Shown here piece after piece: positions 46,409-55,718 of a DNA stretch of 64,000 nt. Position numbers and translations under genes: made by a program. The notes beneath the pieces are model-generated. The model was given only the letters and a program-made list of their open reading frames with translations. It made no database searches and was not told the origin of the DNA. The DNA is from Candidatus Leptovillus gracilis (GTDB lineage Bacteria; Chloroflexota; Anaerolineae; Promineifilales; Promineifilaceae), in contig JADJXA010000003.1 in the NCBI GenBank assembly GCA_016716065.1, forward strand, positions 620,001 to 684,000, read 5' to 3'. Numbering within the stretch: position 1 is the stretch's first letter; every line of letters begins with the position of its first letter.

Positions 46409-49400
46409 TTGCCAACCTATAAGCCCTATCTGCACATGATACAACGAATCTTAGCCGTCGTTTCAAGCGTCGCCCTCTCTTTTGTCATTGGCGTGCTGCT
46501 GTTGTGGGCCATCGCGCCGCCACCGCCCACGCAAGCGGCCGCTCCATTCAGCGACAATATCACCGTCATCAGCAGCGCGGACAGTGGCGCGGGAACGCTG
46601 CGCCAGGCCATCGCCGACGCCGTGCCCGGCGATACCATCACCTTCGACGCCAACTTGTCCGGCGATACCATCACCCTCGCCAGCACGCTGGAGATCACGC
46701 AAGACCTGACGCTGGATGGCAGCACGCTGCCCATCTCCATCACGCTGGATGGCAACGACGCCGTGCGCATTATGCGGGTGAGCGACAATGCCCGCGTCAC
46801 GCTGCGTGCGCTGACCTTCGCCCATGGCAACAACACCGCGGTTAAGGATTGCTACGCGGAACCCTGCGCGGGCGCGCTGAAAATAGAGGTCGGCGCCGAG
46901 GTGACGCTGACGCACAGCGCGGTGGTGAGTAATACGGCCGCCTCCTACGGCGGCGCAATCAGCAACTGGGGGACGTTGACGGTCGCGCATAGTAGTTTCA
47001 GCGGGAACACAAATCTTCCCGAGGGGTATGGATTTGGCGGCGTGCTCTTCAACGAGGGTACGGCAACCGTGTATTCCAGCGCTTTCACAAACAACCATGC
47101 CGCCATTACCGGCGGCGCTATTGAGAACCGGCACGTCTTGACCGTAGTGGGTAGTGATTTTAGCGACAACACCGCTTACCATGGCGGCGCCATAATCTCA
47201 ATGGCAGATCAACCCGATCGACCCGACCTCAGGTTGCAGATTAGTCGCAGTACCTTCATCAGCAACAAGGCGATCGATACCGGCGGCGCGCTTCTTTTGG
47301 CTGGCTGGGCACAGACAGTTTATAACGATATGAATATCGTGGCCGATAGTACGTTTATTGGGAATCGCACCAATGAGAGCGCTGCTTCAGACATCGTTTC
47401 CTCAGGCGGCGCTATTGAAAACGTAAACATGGGTCTCACGATCCAGCGCAGCGTTTTTCGCGACAACTCGGCCCAGATTGGCGGCGCAATTAGCAACCGG
47501 AATAACTCTGCGCAAGCGCCCTATCTGGGGATAGACAGGAGCGTCTTTCTCAGTAATACCGCACTCTACTATGGGGGCGCCATTAACGCTCACGGCCAGA
47601 TGACGCTGCAATCCAGCGCCTTTGTCGGCAATGCGGTGTCTTCCCCCACCGACTGGTCTGGAGTTACGGCCGGTGGCGGCGGCGCGCTGTCCCTCTACTC
47701 ATACCCATCATACCCAATGCAGGTGGAAAACAGCACCTTCAGCGGCAATGGCAGCGCTGCCACCGGCGGCGCTATTCTTGTGTACGTTGGCAGCGTGACA
47801 CTGACCAACAGCACGCTGGTTGACAACCTGGCTACCCAGGGTGGCGGCATTTATGTCGGCCCAGAATCTGCCACCTTGCATTACACCAATACCGTAGTGG
47901 CGAACAGCTTCGGTCGGCTCTATCCCAACCGAGGCGTGGACTGCGCTCTGGGCGGCTCTGGCAGTATCGGCGCGAACGTCAACAACCTGGTGGAAGATGG
48001 TTCGTGCAGCGCGGGCGGCGTCAATTTCCAGTCTGGCGTGCCGCTCTTGGGCGAACTGACCTACAATGGCGGCCCGCGAGTCGGCGTCGCTGGCGATCAG
48101 CCGTTGTTGACCCAGGCGCCGCTGGCGGGCAGCCCATTGCTGGACGCCGGTGACGCGGACGCCTGTCCCGCCGCTGACCAGCGCGATCTGGCGCGGCCCC
48201 AGGGCGCAGCCTGCGACGTCGGCGCGTATGAGCGCGGCCCGCTGCACCTGAATCTGGCCGTCTCGCCCGCCGCTAACGCGCCCTATCACGGCCTGATGAC
48301 CTATACCCTCATGCTGACCAACAGCAGCGTAGCCGCCGATCCGGCGGTCTTTCTCACACAGACCTTACCGGCTGGCGTGGTCCTTGCGCAGTGGGTCATC
48401 TCGCCCACCAACACGACGCTCAACGGCAACCAGGTATTCTGGCAGGGCAGTATGGACAGCGGCGAAACGTTGACCTGGGTATTGGCGCTGCGCAATGTGG
48501 GCGCGCTCAACCAGCCCGGCGACTATGGCGATACGCTGCTCAGTACCGCCCAGGTCAGCAGCGCGGCCAACCTGACAACCTGGGCGCAAGCGGCGACGAC
48601 GGTGGAATGCAGCGCGCCGCTGCGCGTGGACGCCCTGCGCGGCAACGGCCCCTGCTCCCTGCGGCAAGTCCTGGCCGCGGCCCCCACTGGCGCGGTCGTT
48701 GATTTCCGGCCAGACCTGGCCGGGCAGACCATCACCCTTTTGTACGACTCGCCCTTCCCCTGGACGGTCTCAGAACCCACGCTGGTCATCACGCGCAATA
48801 TGACCGTAGACGCTACCGCCTTGACCGCTCCGGCCACGCTGGACGGCTTCGATCTGCACCGCCTGCTGTGGATCCCCAGCGGGCGCGTCACGCTGGCGGG
48901 GTTGACCCTGGCACGCGGCAGCGCGATGACCAGCACGCAGTCAGCTTCCAACGGCGTCGTCTTGAATCCTATCTGTGCGCATTTCGATGATGGGAACAGC
49001 TATCCCTGCGGCGGCGCGCTGCGGGTGGATGCGGGGGCGGTGGTGACGCTGACCCACAGCGCCGTGATGAGCAGCACCGCCGTCAAGGGCGGCGGCATCA
49101 GCGCCTCTGGCGAGCTGAACGTCATAAACTCGCTGATTGCCGGCAATACCAGCCGTTTCTGTAATCGTCGGGCTTGTGGCGGCGGCATTCTTGTGGCTAT
49201 ACAAGGCCATACCTCCACCCGAGGCTCGCTCAACCTCGTTGACAGTATTGTCAGCCAGAACGTGGTGACCGAGATGATCGCCGCCAGTTCTCTGGTGGGC
49301 GGCGGTGGCATTGGCGTAAGCTTCGCTAGCGGGGCGACGATCAGCCGCAGCCTGATTGCAAACAATGTGACTCAGTGGGGCGGCGGCGGCATTGGCCTTT

Positions 49401-50569
49401 ATTCCAATGAAAGCCCTATTCTGCTGCTGGTTGTGCAGGACAGCGCTTTCATCGGCAATGGCTCTGACCATGTTGGCGGGTATACCGTCCCCTTTGGGGG
49501 TGGGGCCATCCATGCGGAGTACACGAATGGTCCCATCACGATCACCAACAGCACCTTTGCCGAGAATTGGGGACAGGGGGGTCCGAGCAACGGATTGAGG
49601 TTGAAAAACTTTGGCACGACGTTCCTGGCCCACAACATATTCGCCGATGGCGCGAGCAGTCTTTTCCACCCCTCTATAAATTATGAAAACGTCTTGACGC
49701 TGCACAACAACATCATCAGCGGTACGTGTTTCTTGGAGGAGCCGAACACGACGAACATCCACACGCTGGCCACGGATAGCTCCTGCAACACCGTCGGCTC
49801 AGTTGGCTTCCTCGCCGCCGCTCCCCGGCTTGGCCTATTGGGCGATCACGGCGGCCCGCGTATCGGGCCTAATGAAGACGTCGCTCTGCCCACACTGGCC
49901 TTGCTGCCCGATTCGCCGGCGATAGACGAGGCGGATGTGGCCGCTTGCCTGCCCGCCGACCCGCGCGGCTTGTCCCGCACGGCCGACCTGGGCTGCGACA
50001 TCGGCGCGTTTGAGATGCAGTATGATGACGGCGATACGGTGATGCGGCCGGTGATGACCAATACCTTGACGACCTTTGGCCCGGCGCTGGCGGGTGTGCA
50101 GCGGGATGGGGCGCTTACCGATCCAGGGGTGATCACGGTGACGAAGCGGGTTGAGTGGGCGAGCCAGGGGCCGGAATCTATCGGCGCCTGGTGGGAGATT
50201 ACGCCGACGGTGACGGAAGGGTTTAGCCTGACGCTGCAACTTTGCTATACGGCAGCGGAGTTGGGTGGGTTGGATGAAAGCGCCCTGCGCTTCTCGCGTT
50301 GGCGCGACGGGAGTTGGAGGCAAGTTGGCGATGCGCCGACGCTGACGACGGTGAACGGTTATAGCTGCGCGACGATAAGCGGAGTGGATGGGTTGAGTAT
50401 CTGGACGCTGGCGACGGCGGAGCCAACGGCCGTTTCTCTCTCCTCCTTCTCGGCATCCAGCCCGGTTGGTTGGATTGGGTTGTTGGTGGGGGTGATGGGG
50501 GTGGGGGGAACGGCCGTTTTGCGGCGGCGCCGTTTATCCCGGTGTACCGCCAGGCACCCCGAACTCTGA
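46409..50569 (+). CDS. Giant duplicated beta-helix surface protein with C-terminal anchor
   Basis: This 1386-residue exported protein has a signal peptide (RILAVVSSVALSFVIGVLLLW). The first module begins with the pattern DSGAGTLRQAIADAVPGDTI. It continues with many parallel-beta-helix repeats (GGAISN.G.LTV..S.FSGN) and closes with a choice-of-anchor block LLDAGDADACPAADQRDLARP. A DUF11-like domain (residues about 630-720) links it to a second module, starting near GPCSLRQVLAAAP, with its own helix repeats and closing block IDEADVAACLPADPRGLSR. A beta-sandwich and a C-terminal helix with LRRRR follow. It probably displays long adhesive rods on the cell surface. TTG 46409 is preferred for its AGGAG site. 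Octamers occur only at its 3' end. Confidence 0.85.
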   Translation: MPTYKPYLHMIQRILAVVSSVALSFVIGVLLLWAIAPPPPTQAAAPFSDNITVISSADSGAGTLRQAIADAVPGDTITFDANLSGDTITLASTLEITQDLTLDGSTLPISITLDGNDAVRIMRVSDNARVTLRALTFAHGNNTAVKDCYAEPCAGALKIEVGAEVTLTHSAVVSNTAASYGGAISNWGTLTVAHSSFSGNTNLPEGYGFGGVLFNEGTATVYSSAFTNNHAAITGGAIENRHVLTVVGSDFSDNTAYHGGAIISMADQPDRPDLRLQISRSTFISNKAIDTGGALLLAGWAQTVYNDMNIVADSTFIGNRTNESAASDIVSSGGAIENVNMGLTIQRSVFRDNSAQIGGAISNRNNSAQAPYLGIDRSVFLSNTALYYGGAINAHGQMTLQSSAFVGNAVSSPTDWSGVTAGGGGALSLYSYPSYPMQVENSTFSGNGSAATGGAILVYVGSVTLTNSTLVDNLATQGGGIYVGPESATLHYTNTVVANSFGRLYPNRGVDCALGGSGSIGANVNNLVEDGSCSAGGVNFQSGVPLLGELTYNGGPRVGVAGDQPLLTQAPLAGSPLLDAGDADACPAADQRDLARPQGAACDVGAYERGPLHLNLAVSPAANAPYHGLMTYTLMLTNSSVAADPAVFLTQTLPAGVVLAQWVISPTNTTLNGNQVFWQGSMDSGETLTWVLALRNVGALNQPGDYGDTLLSTAQVSSAANLTTWAQAATTVECSAPLRVDALRGNGPCSLRQVLAAAPTGAVVDFRPDLAGQTITLLYDSPFPWTVSEPTLVITRNMTVDATALTAPATLDGFDLHRLLWIPSGRVTLAGLTLARGSAMTSTQSASNGVVLNPICAHFDDGNSYPCGGALRVDAGAVVTLTHSAVMSSTAVKGGGISASGELNVINSLIAGNTSRFCNRRACGGGILVAIQGHTSTRGSLNLVDSIVSQNVVTEMIAASSLVGGGGIGVSFASGATISRSLIANNVTQWGGGGIGLYSNESPILLLVVQDSAFIGNGSDHVGGYTVPFGGGAIHAEYTNGPITITNSTFAENWGQGGPSNGLRLKNFGTTFLAHNIFADGASSLFHPSINYENVLTLHNNIISGTCFLEEPNTTNIHTLATDSSCNTVGSVGFLAAAPRLGLLGDHGGPRIGPNEDVALPTLALLPDSPAIDEADVAACLPADPRGLSRTADLGCDIGAFEMQYDDGDTVMRPVMTNTLTTFGPALAGVQRDGALTDPGVITVTKRVEWASQGPESIGAWWEITPTVTEGFSLTLQLCYTAAELGGLDESALRFSRWRDGSWRQVGDAPTLTTVNGYSCATISGVDGLSIWTLATAEPTAVSLSSFSASSPVGWIGLLVGVMGVGGTAVLRRRRLSRCTARHPEL

Positions 50570-50726
50570 GAACTACTGTAGCAAAAGGAAGAAATCGTGC
50601 GCAGCCAGGCAAACCAGGCAGGAGACACCACTGAGCACACAGGCAGAAAGACTCGTACTATAGCTTTTCAGAAAAAGATTTTGAGTTGCTTGGCAAAAAA
50701 GTGGCTGATGTGTCTAATCTGTATCT
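50570..50726. other. Gap with a relic of a small Chloroflexota module
   Basis: On the minus strand 50568-50645 reads CSVVSPAWFAWLRTISSFCY, similar to CSVESPWFAWLETASAFRYC in the small gene at 54588-54907. Only this 25-residue piece is left. The remainder is the 5' region of the IS630-like gene. Confidence 0.45.
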
Positions 50727-51580
50727 ATGGGGATCAGAATACGTTTGGAAACAGAAACACGCAAACAGGTCATCAAACGTCTGCAAAACAGTTATCAGAA
50801 AGGGCAGACACGGCTTATCAAACGAATCCATGCGCTGTTGGCGGTAGCGGAGGGCCGAACCACAGCGGAAGTAGCCGGGATGTTCGCTTTGAGCGAAGAA
50901 TGTGTGCGTAATTACATTCGCGCGTTTCTGAAACGCGGTGTGGAAAGCTTGCACTATCACCGCCCGCCGGGACGACCAGCCAAATTAACGAAGAATCAGC
51001 GCAAGAAACTGGCAACGTTCATCGAGGCTGGGCCAGAAGAGGCGGGCTATGATTGTGGTTGCTGGAACACAGTTCTGCTCCAAGACCTGATCGAGAAAGA
51101 GTTTCAGATTACCTACAATTTGCACTACATCGCTGAATTGTTAAAGAATATGGGTTTCTCCTATCAGAAGGCTCGTTTTGTCTCTGATCATCTGGATAAT
51201 GTTGGCGAAGCCCAGAGGACCTGGATGACCCAGACTTGGCCAGAAATCAAACGCCTCGCTCAAGCCAAAGGAGGGATGATACTTTTCGGAGACGAGGCCA
51301 GTTTCGCCCAATGGGGAACCCTCAGTTACACCTGGGCGAGACGTGGGGAACAACCCACCGTCAAAACCAGCGGACGGCGCAAGGCGTACAAGGTTTTTGG
51401 CCTCATTGATTATTTGTCAGGACGTTTCTTTTACAAGGGGATAACAGACAAATTCAATAGCACCAGCTATCAGACGTTCCTGCTGGAGGTCCTGGAGCAA
51501 ACGACCAAACATCTCATTTTGATTCAAGATGGGGCACGCTATCACGCCAGCAAAGTGATGCAAGAGTTCTTTCAACAACA
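50727..51580 (+). pseudogene. IS630-family transposase, C-terminally truncated
   Basis: The first 285 residues have the N-terminal helix-turn-helix pair (AEVAGMFALSEECVRNYIRAF and an RPPGRPAKLT linker), the DDE Asp block ILFGDEASFAQWGTLSYTW and LILIQDGARYHAS. The last catalytic acid and the C-terminus are lost because another element begins at 51581; the frame ends in that element at 51606. Unlike most mobile genes here, it has no frameshift before the break. Confidence 0.88.
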
Positions 51581-53007
51581 CAGCAGTTCTCAATCTGAAA
51601 TTAAATGAAAGAATCAAGGGGATAACTCCAACCCATCTATCATAAAAGCAAACAAGGCATCCCAACTATCGAAAACGATATAGCGAGTTAAGGCTTTGAG
51701 ATCATTGAAAAAAGTGCGCCGTACAACTAACGTATCTCGTAAGAGACGATAAGCCTTGTTGAGCAAGTGCTGGGCTGTATGAGTCAGAAAAGCCAGAATA
51801 TTGAGCGAGAAAAAGACATTAGACAAATGATTCAGCCCATGACCAAAATTGTGTTCTAGATTGTAACCTTTGGTCTTGAGGACATTGATGTTTTCATTTT
51901 CAACCTTCCAGCGTGTACGCCCCTCTTAGCTAAAGAAGTCACATTCTTGAGCGTGACCTGATGGCTGGTAATCCAAGCATTATGAAAGATCTGTTCGCCA
52001 GTGCCTTCATGGGTAATGGTTAACTCTAACCAGTTGACCAACATAGCATCCTCGCCCGCCCGTAAGGGTATCTGGTTGACAAAGCGATAGGACCAGATTT
52101 CCCCATGTCGGCCATTCCAAAAGCGTTCTTGCATGGTCTCTAAACCCGCGACACCAGCCAGAGAGTCTACCCATTGATAAAGGGTGGGATGGGAATCAGG
52201 TTTGCAGACAAAGATAAAGAATTGTTGATAGGTTTGGTCAATTAACTGACACAGCGGCTGGTTAGCGTACAAATCATCACCCAGAAAGGTCACACTTTGG
52301 GCCTCAAACTGACCCTGATGCTGCCTTAACCAGCGCTTAACTGCAGCTCGTTCACAATCTTGCTTCTCATGTCCATCTTGAGGCACAATAAACTCTGGTG
52401 GTAGTGATAGGACATGGGGCGAATCAGGTTTGACGATGACGGGCATAATGGCACTGTGATAATAGTGGGTTGTGCCGTTGCGGTCTTGGCGTGTGCTACA
52501 CTTATCACAATGGATTTTCTCTGAGGAATGAAAGACAACTCCATCAAAGGGGATCAGATAAGTGCTTTTATAATCCTGAAAGTTCACCAAACAACCACTT
52601 TGCTTTAATTCCCCATGAATCCAAGAGAAATCTCCATGAAAGTGGTCAGGTGTCACTGGGTCTAGCAAGTTTCGTATCTGATTGTCACTGGGTATCTTGC
52701 TGACGCCAAACAAAGTTCCTGCGTTGTCTTGACCTTTACGTTGGTTCATATCCCGCTGGTGGGCTAAAAATGAAGCGGATTGCATAAAAAAAAGACGCTG
52801 TAGGCTGACAACGCAGCATCGGCTACCTCGTATTTAGTGTTGTTATTGGGTTTCCGGTAGTCTGGCAACTTGCGCCAGGATTCTTGAAAATGTTCCATGA
52901 TTTTATCTAGTGATAGTGCGTGGCTCATGTTTTCTCCTTTGGGCAAATGCCTGACACTATCACTTTTTGCCCTTCATGTCACTAGTTTTTCAGATTGAGA
53001 ACTGCTG
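51581..53007. mobile_element. DDE insertion sequence related to the 1.64-kb elements, no target duplication
   Basis: The ends CAGCAGTTCTCAATCTGAAA and inverse resemble CAGCAATTCTAAATGTA of the other two elements. The flanks TCAACAACA and TCCGAAGAC do not match, although both relatives have exact 9-bp duplications. The two flanks also belong to unrelated genes, so a deletion or recombination probably removed the original neighbour. Confidence 0.82.
51614..52928 (-). pseudogene. DDE transposase related to the 1.64-kb element transposase
   Basis: The reconstructed protein runs from MSHALSLDKIMEHFQ (ATG 52928 after AAAGGAG) to FMIDGLELSP. Conserved blocks shared with the other elements are IPFDGVVFHSSEKI, a CDKCS zinc knuckle, PEFIVPQDGHEKQDCE, FLGDDLYANQPLC and NGRHGEIW. 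The last acidic block is read after a frameshift near 51915. A second shift near 52790 joins the N-terminus. Amino-acid identity to the other pair is moderate, so it is a distinct member of the same family. Confidence 0.82.
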
Positions 53008-53685
53008 TCCGAAGACCTGGCCTATTGTTTACGTGAGGTAGCACGTTACAATGAATTGCCGGTCATTATACTTGATGTGGAGTACGCCAATCTGCAACAA
53101 CATACCCCGTCAGATATAAATCTCAAAGTGACGAACAAAGGATTTGGCGTTGCGGCGCATCTGACAATTAAGGCGCAAAGCAGCAACGAGCAATTTGCTG
53201 GCGGGATCACTTGCACGCAATTGATAGCCCGTATTGCCCCTGAAGAAGAGCGAGTGCTCCCCTTATCGGTCAGTCCGCTTCAATATGGCCCAGACGTGCC
53301 TCTCCATCTTACAGTTTCTTATGCTGATGGTCAGGAACGGCTACATGAAGAAGAGCAAACCATTCTGGTTTTGGTGGATCAAACGCCCGAACCTGTGGGT
53401 GAGAGCCAGATACTCACGAATGTTTTAGGCCATCTTGCCGATGAAAAGAGCCAGCGCAAAGAGGTTTATGAGCGGAAAGAATACCGGTTATTCTTTAATT
53501 GCCGGGAATCCTTGAGCGTCAGCGAGTTGCGTGAGATTTGCTTTGCTATGGATATTGAGCATGAAAATTTTCCGCAAACCAAAAGCGACTTTGTCTTAGA
53601 GTTGATCCGATATGTCTCGCGTCGTGATCGCATGGACGACTTTCGTCAATGGTGCGGTCGCATCAATCCATCGGTGGATTGGTGA
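53008..53685 (+). pseudogene. 3' fragment of a multidomain protein with a possible death-like C-terminal domain
   Basis: The open frame enters directly from the element end at 53008 (SEDLAYCLREVARYNELPVI), so the N-terminus is lost. Residues about 20-125 form a beta-sandwich like CARDB domains (INLKVTNKGFGVAAHLTIKA, VLPLSVSP). The C-terminal 65 residues (YRLFFNCRESLSVSELREIC, then FPQTKSDFVLELIRYVSRR) resemble the effector-associated or death-like domains that couple NTPases to effectors in bacterial conflict systems. That reading rests on pattern only. The internal TTG 53056 has no ribosome site. The missing N-terminal part could have been a STAND NTPase or protease. Confidence 0.55.
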
Positions 53686-54276
53686 ATATCGTGATTTTCT
53701 CCTAAGATGGGGGTTTTTGATAACAATCTTCTTAGGATGATTATCGCGGCAAAAGCACATCCAAACAATTGCGTTGCCCGTTTCTCTTTGTCTCTGGAAT
53801 CTGTGTACAGAACGGCCGTTTGCTGATTCAAGCCCAGGCAACAACCGTTAGAGAGGCTTGACTTGCCCCTCGTAGTGTTGTGTCCGGCCGATGCCAACCA
53901 ATCCCACTTCCTGTCCATACGGTTGCAATATGTACGGTTAGTTGAGGGCCGAAAAAGCGAGAAGTCGCGAGGGCCAACGGCCGTTTGGGAAGCCAAAAAT
54001 ATAGCTGGCAAACGGCCGTTTGGCGAGCATCCATCGCGGAAGACAACGGTTGTTGCCTCAGCACATCCCGGATCTGGTGGCAACTGTTAGACAAAGCAAC
54101 TGCGCCGCAATCTCGCCTCAGCGCCGTAGGCAGACAGATCTATTCGCGACAATGGGAACCACGCCAAGTTAGATAGATTATTTTTTTGATTCAATGCGGA
54201 TATCTATATCTGCCGCCTTGGAAACATACCCTTCTTCTCATTTGTCTATTTCAGAAAAGCGTCAAGAGAAGCTTGT
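53686..54276. other. Octamer-rich spacer with a repeated module
   Basis: Three ACGGCCGT octamers lie within 200 bases (near 53811, 53978 and 54005), two of them inside longer palindromes. The segment 53928-54002 is related to 62648-62736. No gene with a ribosome site is visible, and the overlapping frames here are short. Confidence 0.5.
53928..54002 (+). repeat. Repeated module (ATATGTACGGTTAGTT...), copy 1
   Basis: It starts ATATGTACGGTTAGTTGAGG and ends with ACGGCCGTTTGGGAAGCC. Copy 2 at 62648-62736 keeps both ends. In one frame both read YVRLV.G.K..K..G followed by TAV. No start codon with a ribosome site is near, so coding status is unclear. Confidence 0.5.
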
Positions 54277-54587
54277 TTAAGGCAGCGAAACGGGCAGGCC
54301 CAAATATGCCCGCAGTTGCTGTTCCAGAATCGCGCTGATCGGCCGCCGCTCTCGAACCTTACAGGTAATGAGTTCGATCCAAATCTGTTGGTCTAAATAA
54401 ATAGAGCGCTGCCGACCCGATCCGGACATTAATAGGATTGGCTGCTCAACGACAATTAGAAATGCCCATCAACGACAATTAGAAATGCCCATACCGTTCC
54501 CATAAAAACACGCCCCGACAAGCCGTCAGCCAGCCTGCCAACCACCACCATAGGCCCTCCTTAATGCTTCCCATCTGTCACCATATC

Positions 54588-54907
54588 TCATTGAGCCACC
54601 GCCGTTTCCTCCAACCGCGCCAGCGTCACCCGCCGACTTACCAACATACCGCTTGTACAAAACGCCATGCACCCGGCGATAGGCATACCACAGTCCCATC
54701 TGCCGCCGCCGCTCCTTGCGGAAAGACACAGGTCCATACAACGGGGCCATGCCCGCGACACAGATTGCGCCGCTGTCCACTGCAATAGCGGAAGGCCGAC
54801 GCCGTTTCCAACCAGGCAAACCAGGGTGACTCCACCGAGCACACAGGCACGGGTCCGGGATAACAGAACAAGAGTTGGTCACGGATTTCTGGCGTCATTT
54901 TTGCCAC
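54588..54907 (-). pseudogene. Small accessory gene in the IS21-like element (YVGKS-type module), frameshifted
   Basis: GTG 54907 follows GGGGAG and starts MAKMTPEIRDQ, then CSVESPWFAWLETASAFRYC. After a frame change near 54740 it continues SFRKERRRQMGLWYAYRRVH and KRYVGKSADVTLARLEETA, with a stop at 54588. The two parts match the two halves of a short Chloroflexota domain I have seen at the start of larger regulators (WFAWL...F.F then RKE.R...YW.AYR..G.L...YLGKS..LTL.RL). It may bind DNA. It is not a normal part of IS21 elements, so it may be cargo. Confidence 0.5.
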
Positions 54908-54929
54908 GATTTTCTCCCCATGAAAAGTT

Positions 54930-55718
54930 ACCCTACGCCCACCTCTGGTCGCAGCGCCGCCTGACTCCGTTGCGCCTCTTCCATGCGCATACTCTGGATG
55001 TCTCGCCCAAACTCAATGATGATGCTATGATGCACCACCCGGTCTGTGGCAGACGCCAAGTCAACATGGGTCCTTGAGATATCTTGTCCCACTCCGAAAG
55101 ACCAGGTTGGAGGTAATCACCAGACTGTGCCGCTCATACCGCCTTCTCAAAAGGTGAACAACACCTCCATCTCTTCCCGACTCTGCTGCACATAGCCAAT
55201 ATCATCCAGAATGACCACCTCCAAACCGGTCTAAACGCCGGTCCAGTTCGCGTTCCAGTTCATATTCCTGAACCCAGCCCGCAGCAGCCGCCCCACCACC
55301 TTGAAGGTCGGCGTAAACAGCGCGAACCAAGGCCGTTTTCCACCAACAGAGCCCCACGGCCGCCGCCAGATGCGTTTTGCCTGTGCCCGGTAAACCAAAG
55401 CACAACACATTCTGGGCCTGATTGACAAGTCCCCGGCCTGCAAATAGGTAACTGCCGCCGGATGCGCAGCGGCAAGCGGCCTTCGTCAAAACGGCAACCG
55501 TTTCCCGGCGGCAGCTTCGACTCCAGCCGCAGACGCTCAATGCGCCGCTGCTGCCGCGTCGCCACCTCCTGGTCTCTCAACAAGTGGGATAAAGCATCCA
55601 GCGGCCAGTTATCCCGTTCCGCGCAGCGCATCCTCCCTGCCGCTGCTGCCATCGTCGGCAGCCGCCGCCCGGCTGACAACAGCCGCACGCATCTCGCCTG
55701 ATTCATGCCCGTCGTCAT
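54930..55718 (-). pseudogene. istB: IS21 helper ATPase IstB, frameshifted
   Basis: Walker A is clear (VLCFGLPGTGKTHLAAAVG), followed in other frames by LEVVILDDIGYVQQSREEME (Walker B) and ERHSLVITSNLVFSEWD. The N-terminal domain (HLLRDQEVATRQQRRIERLR) is in a third frame. At least four frame changes break the gene. IstB normally directs the transposase to its target. Confidence 0.78.
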
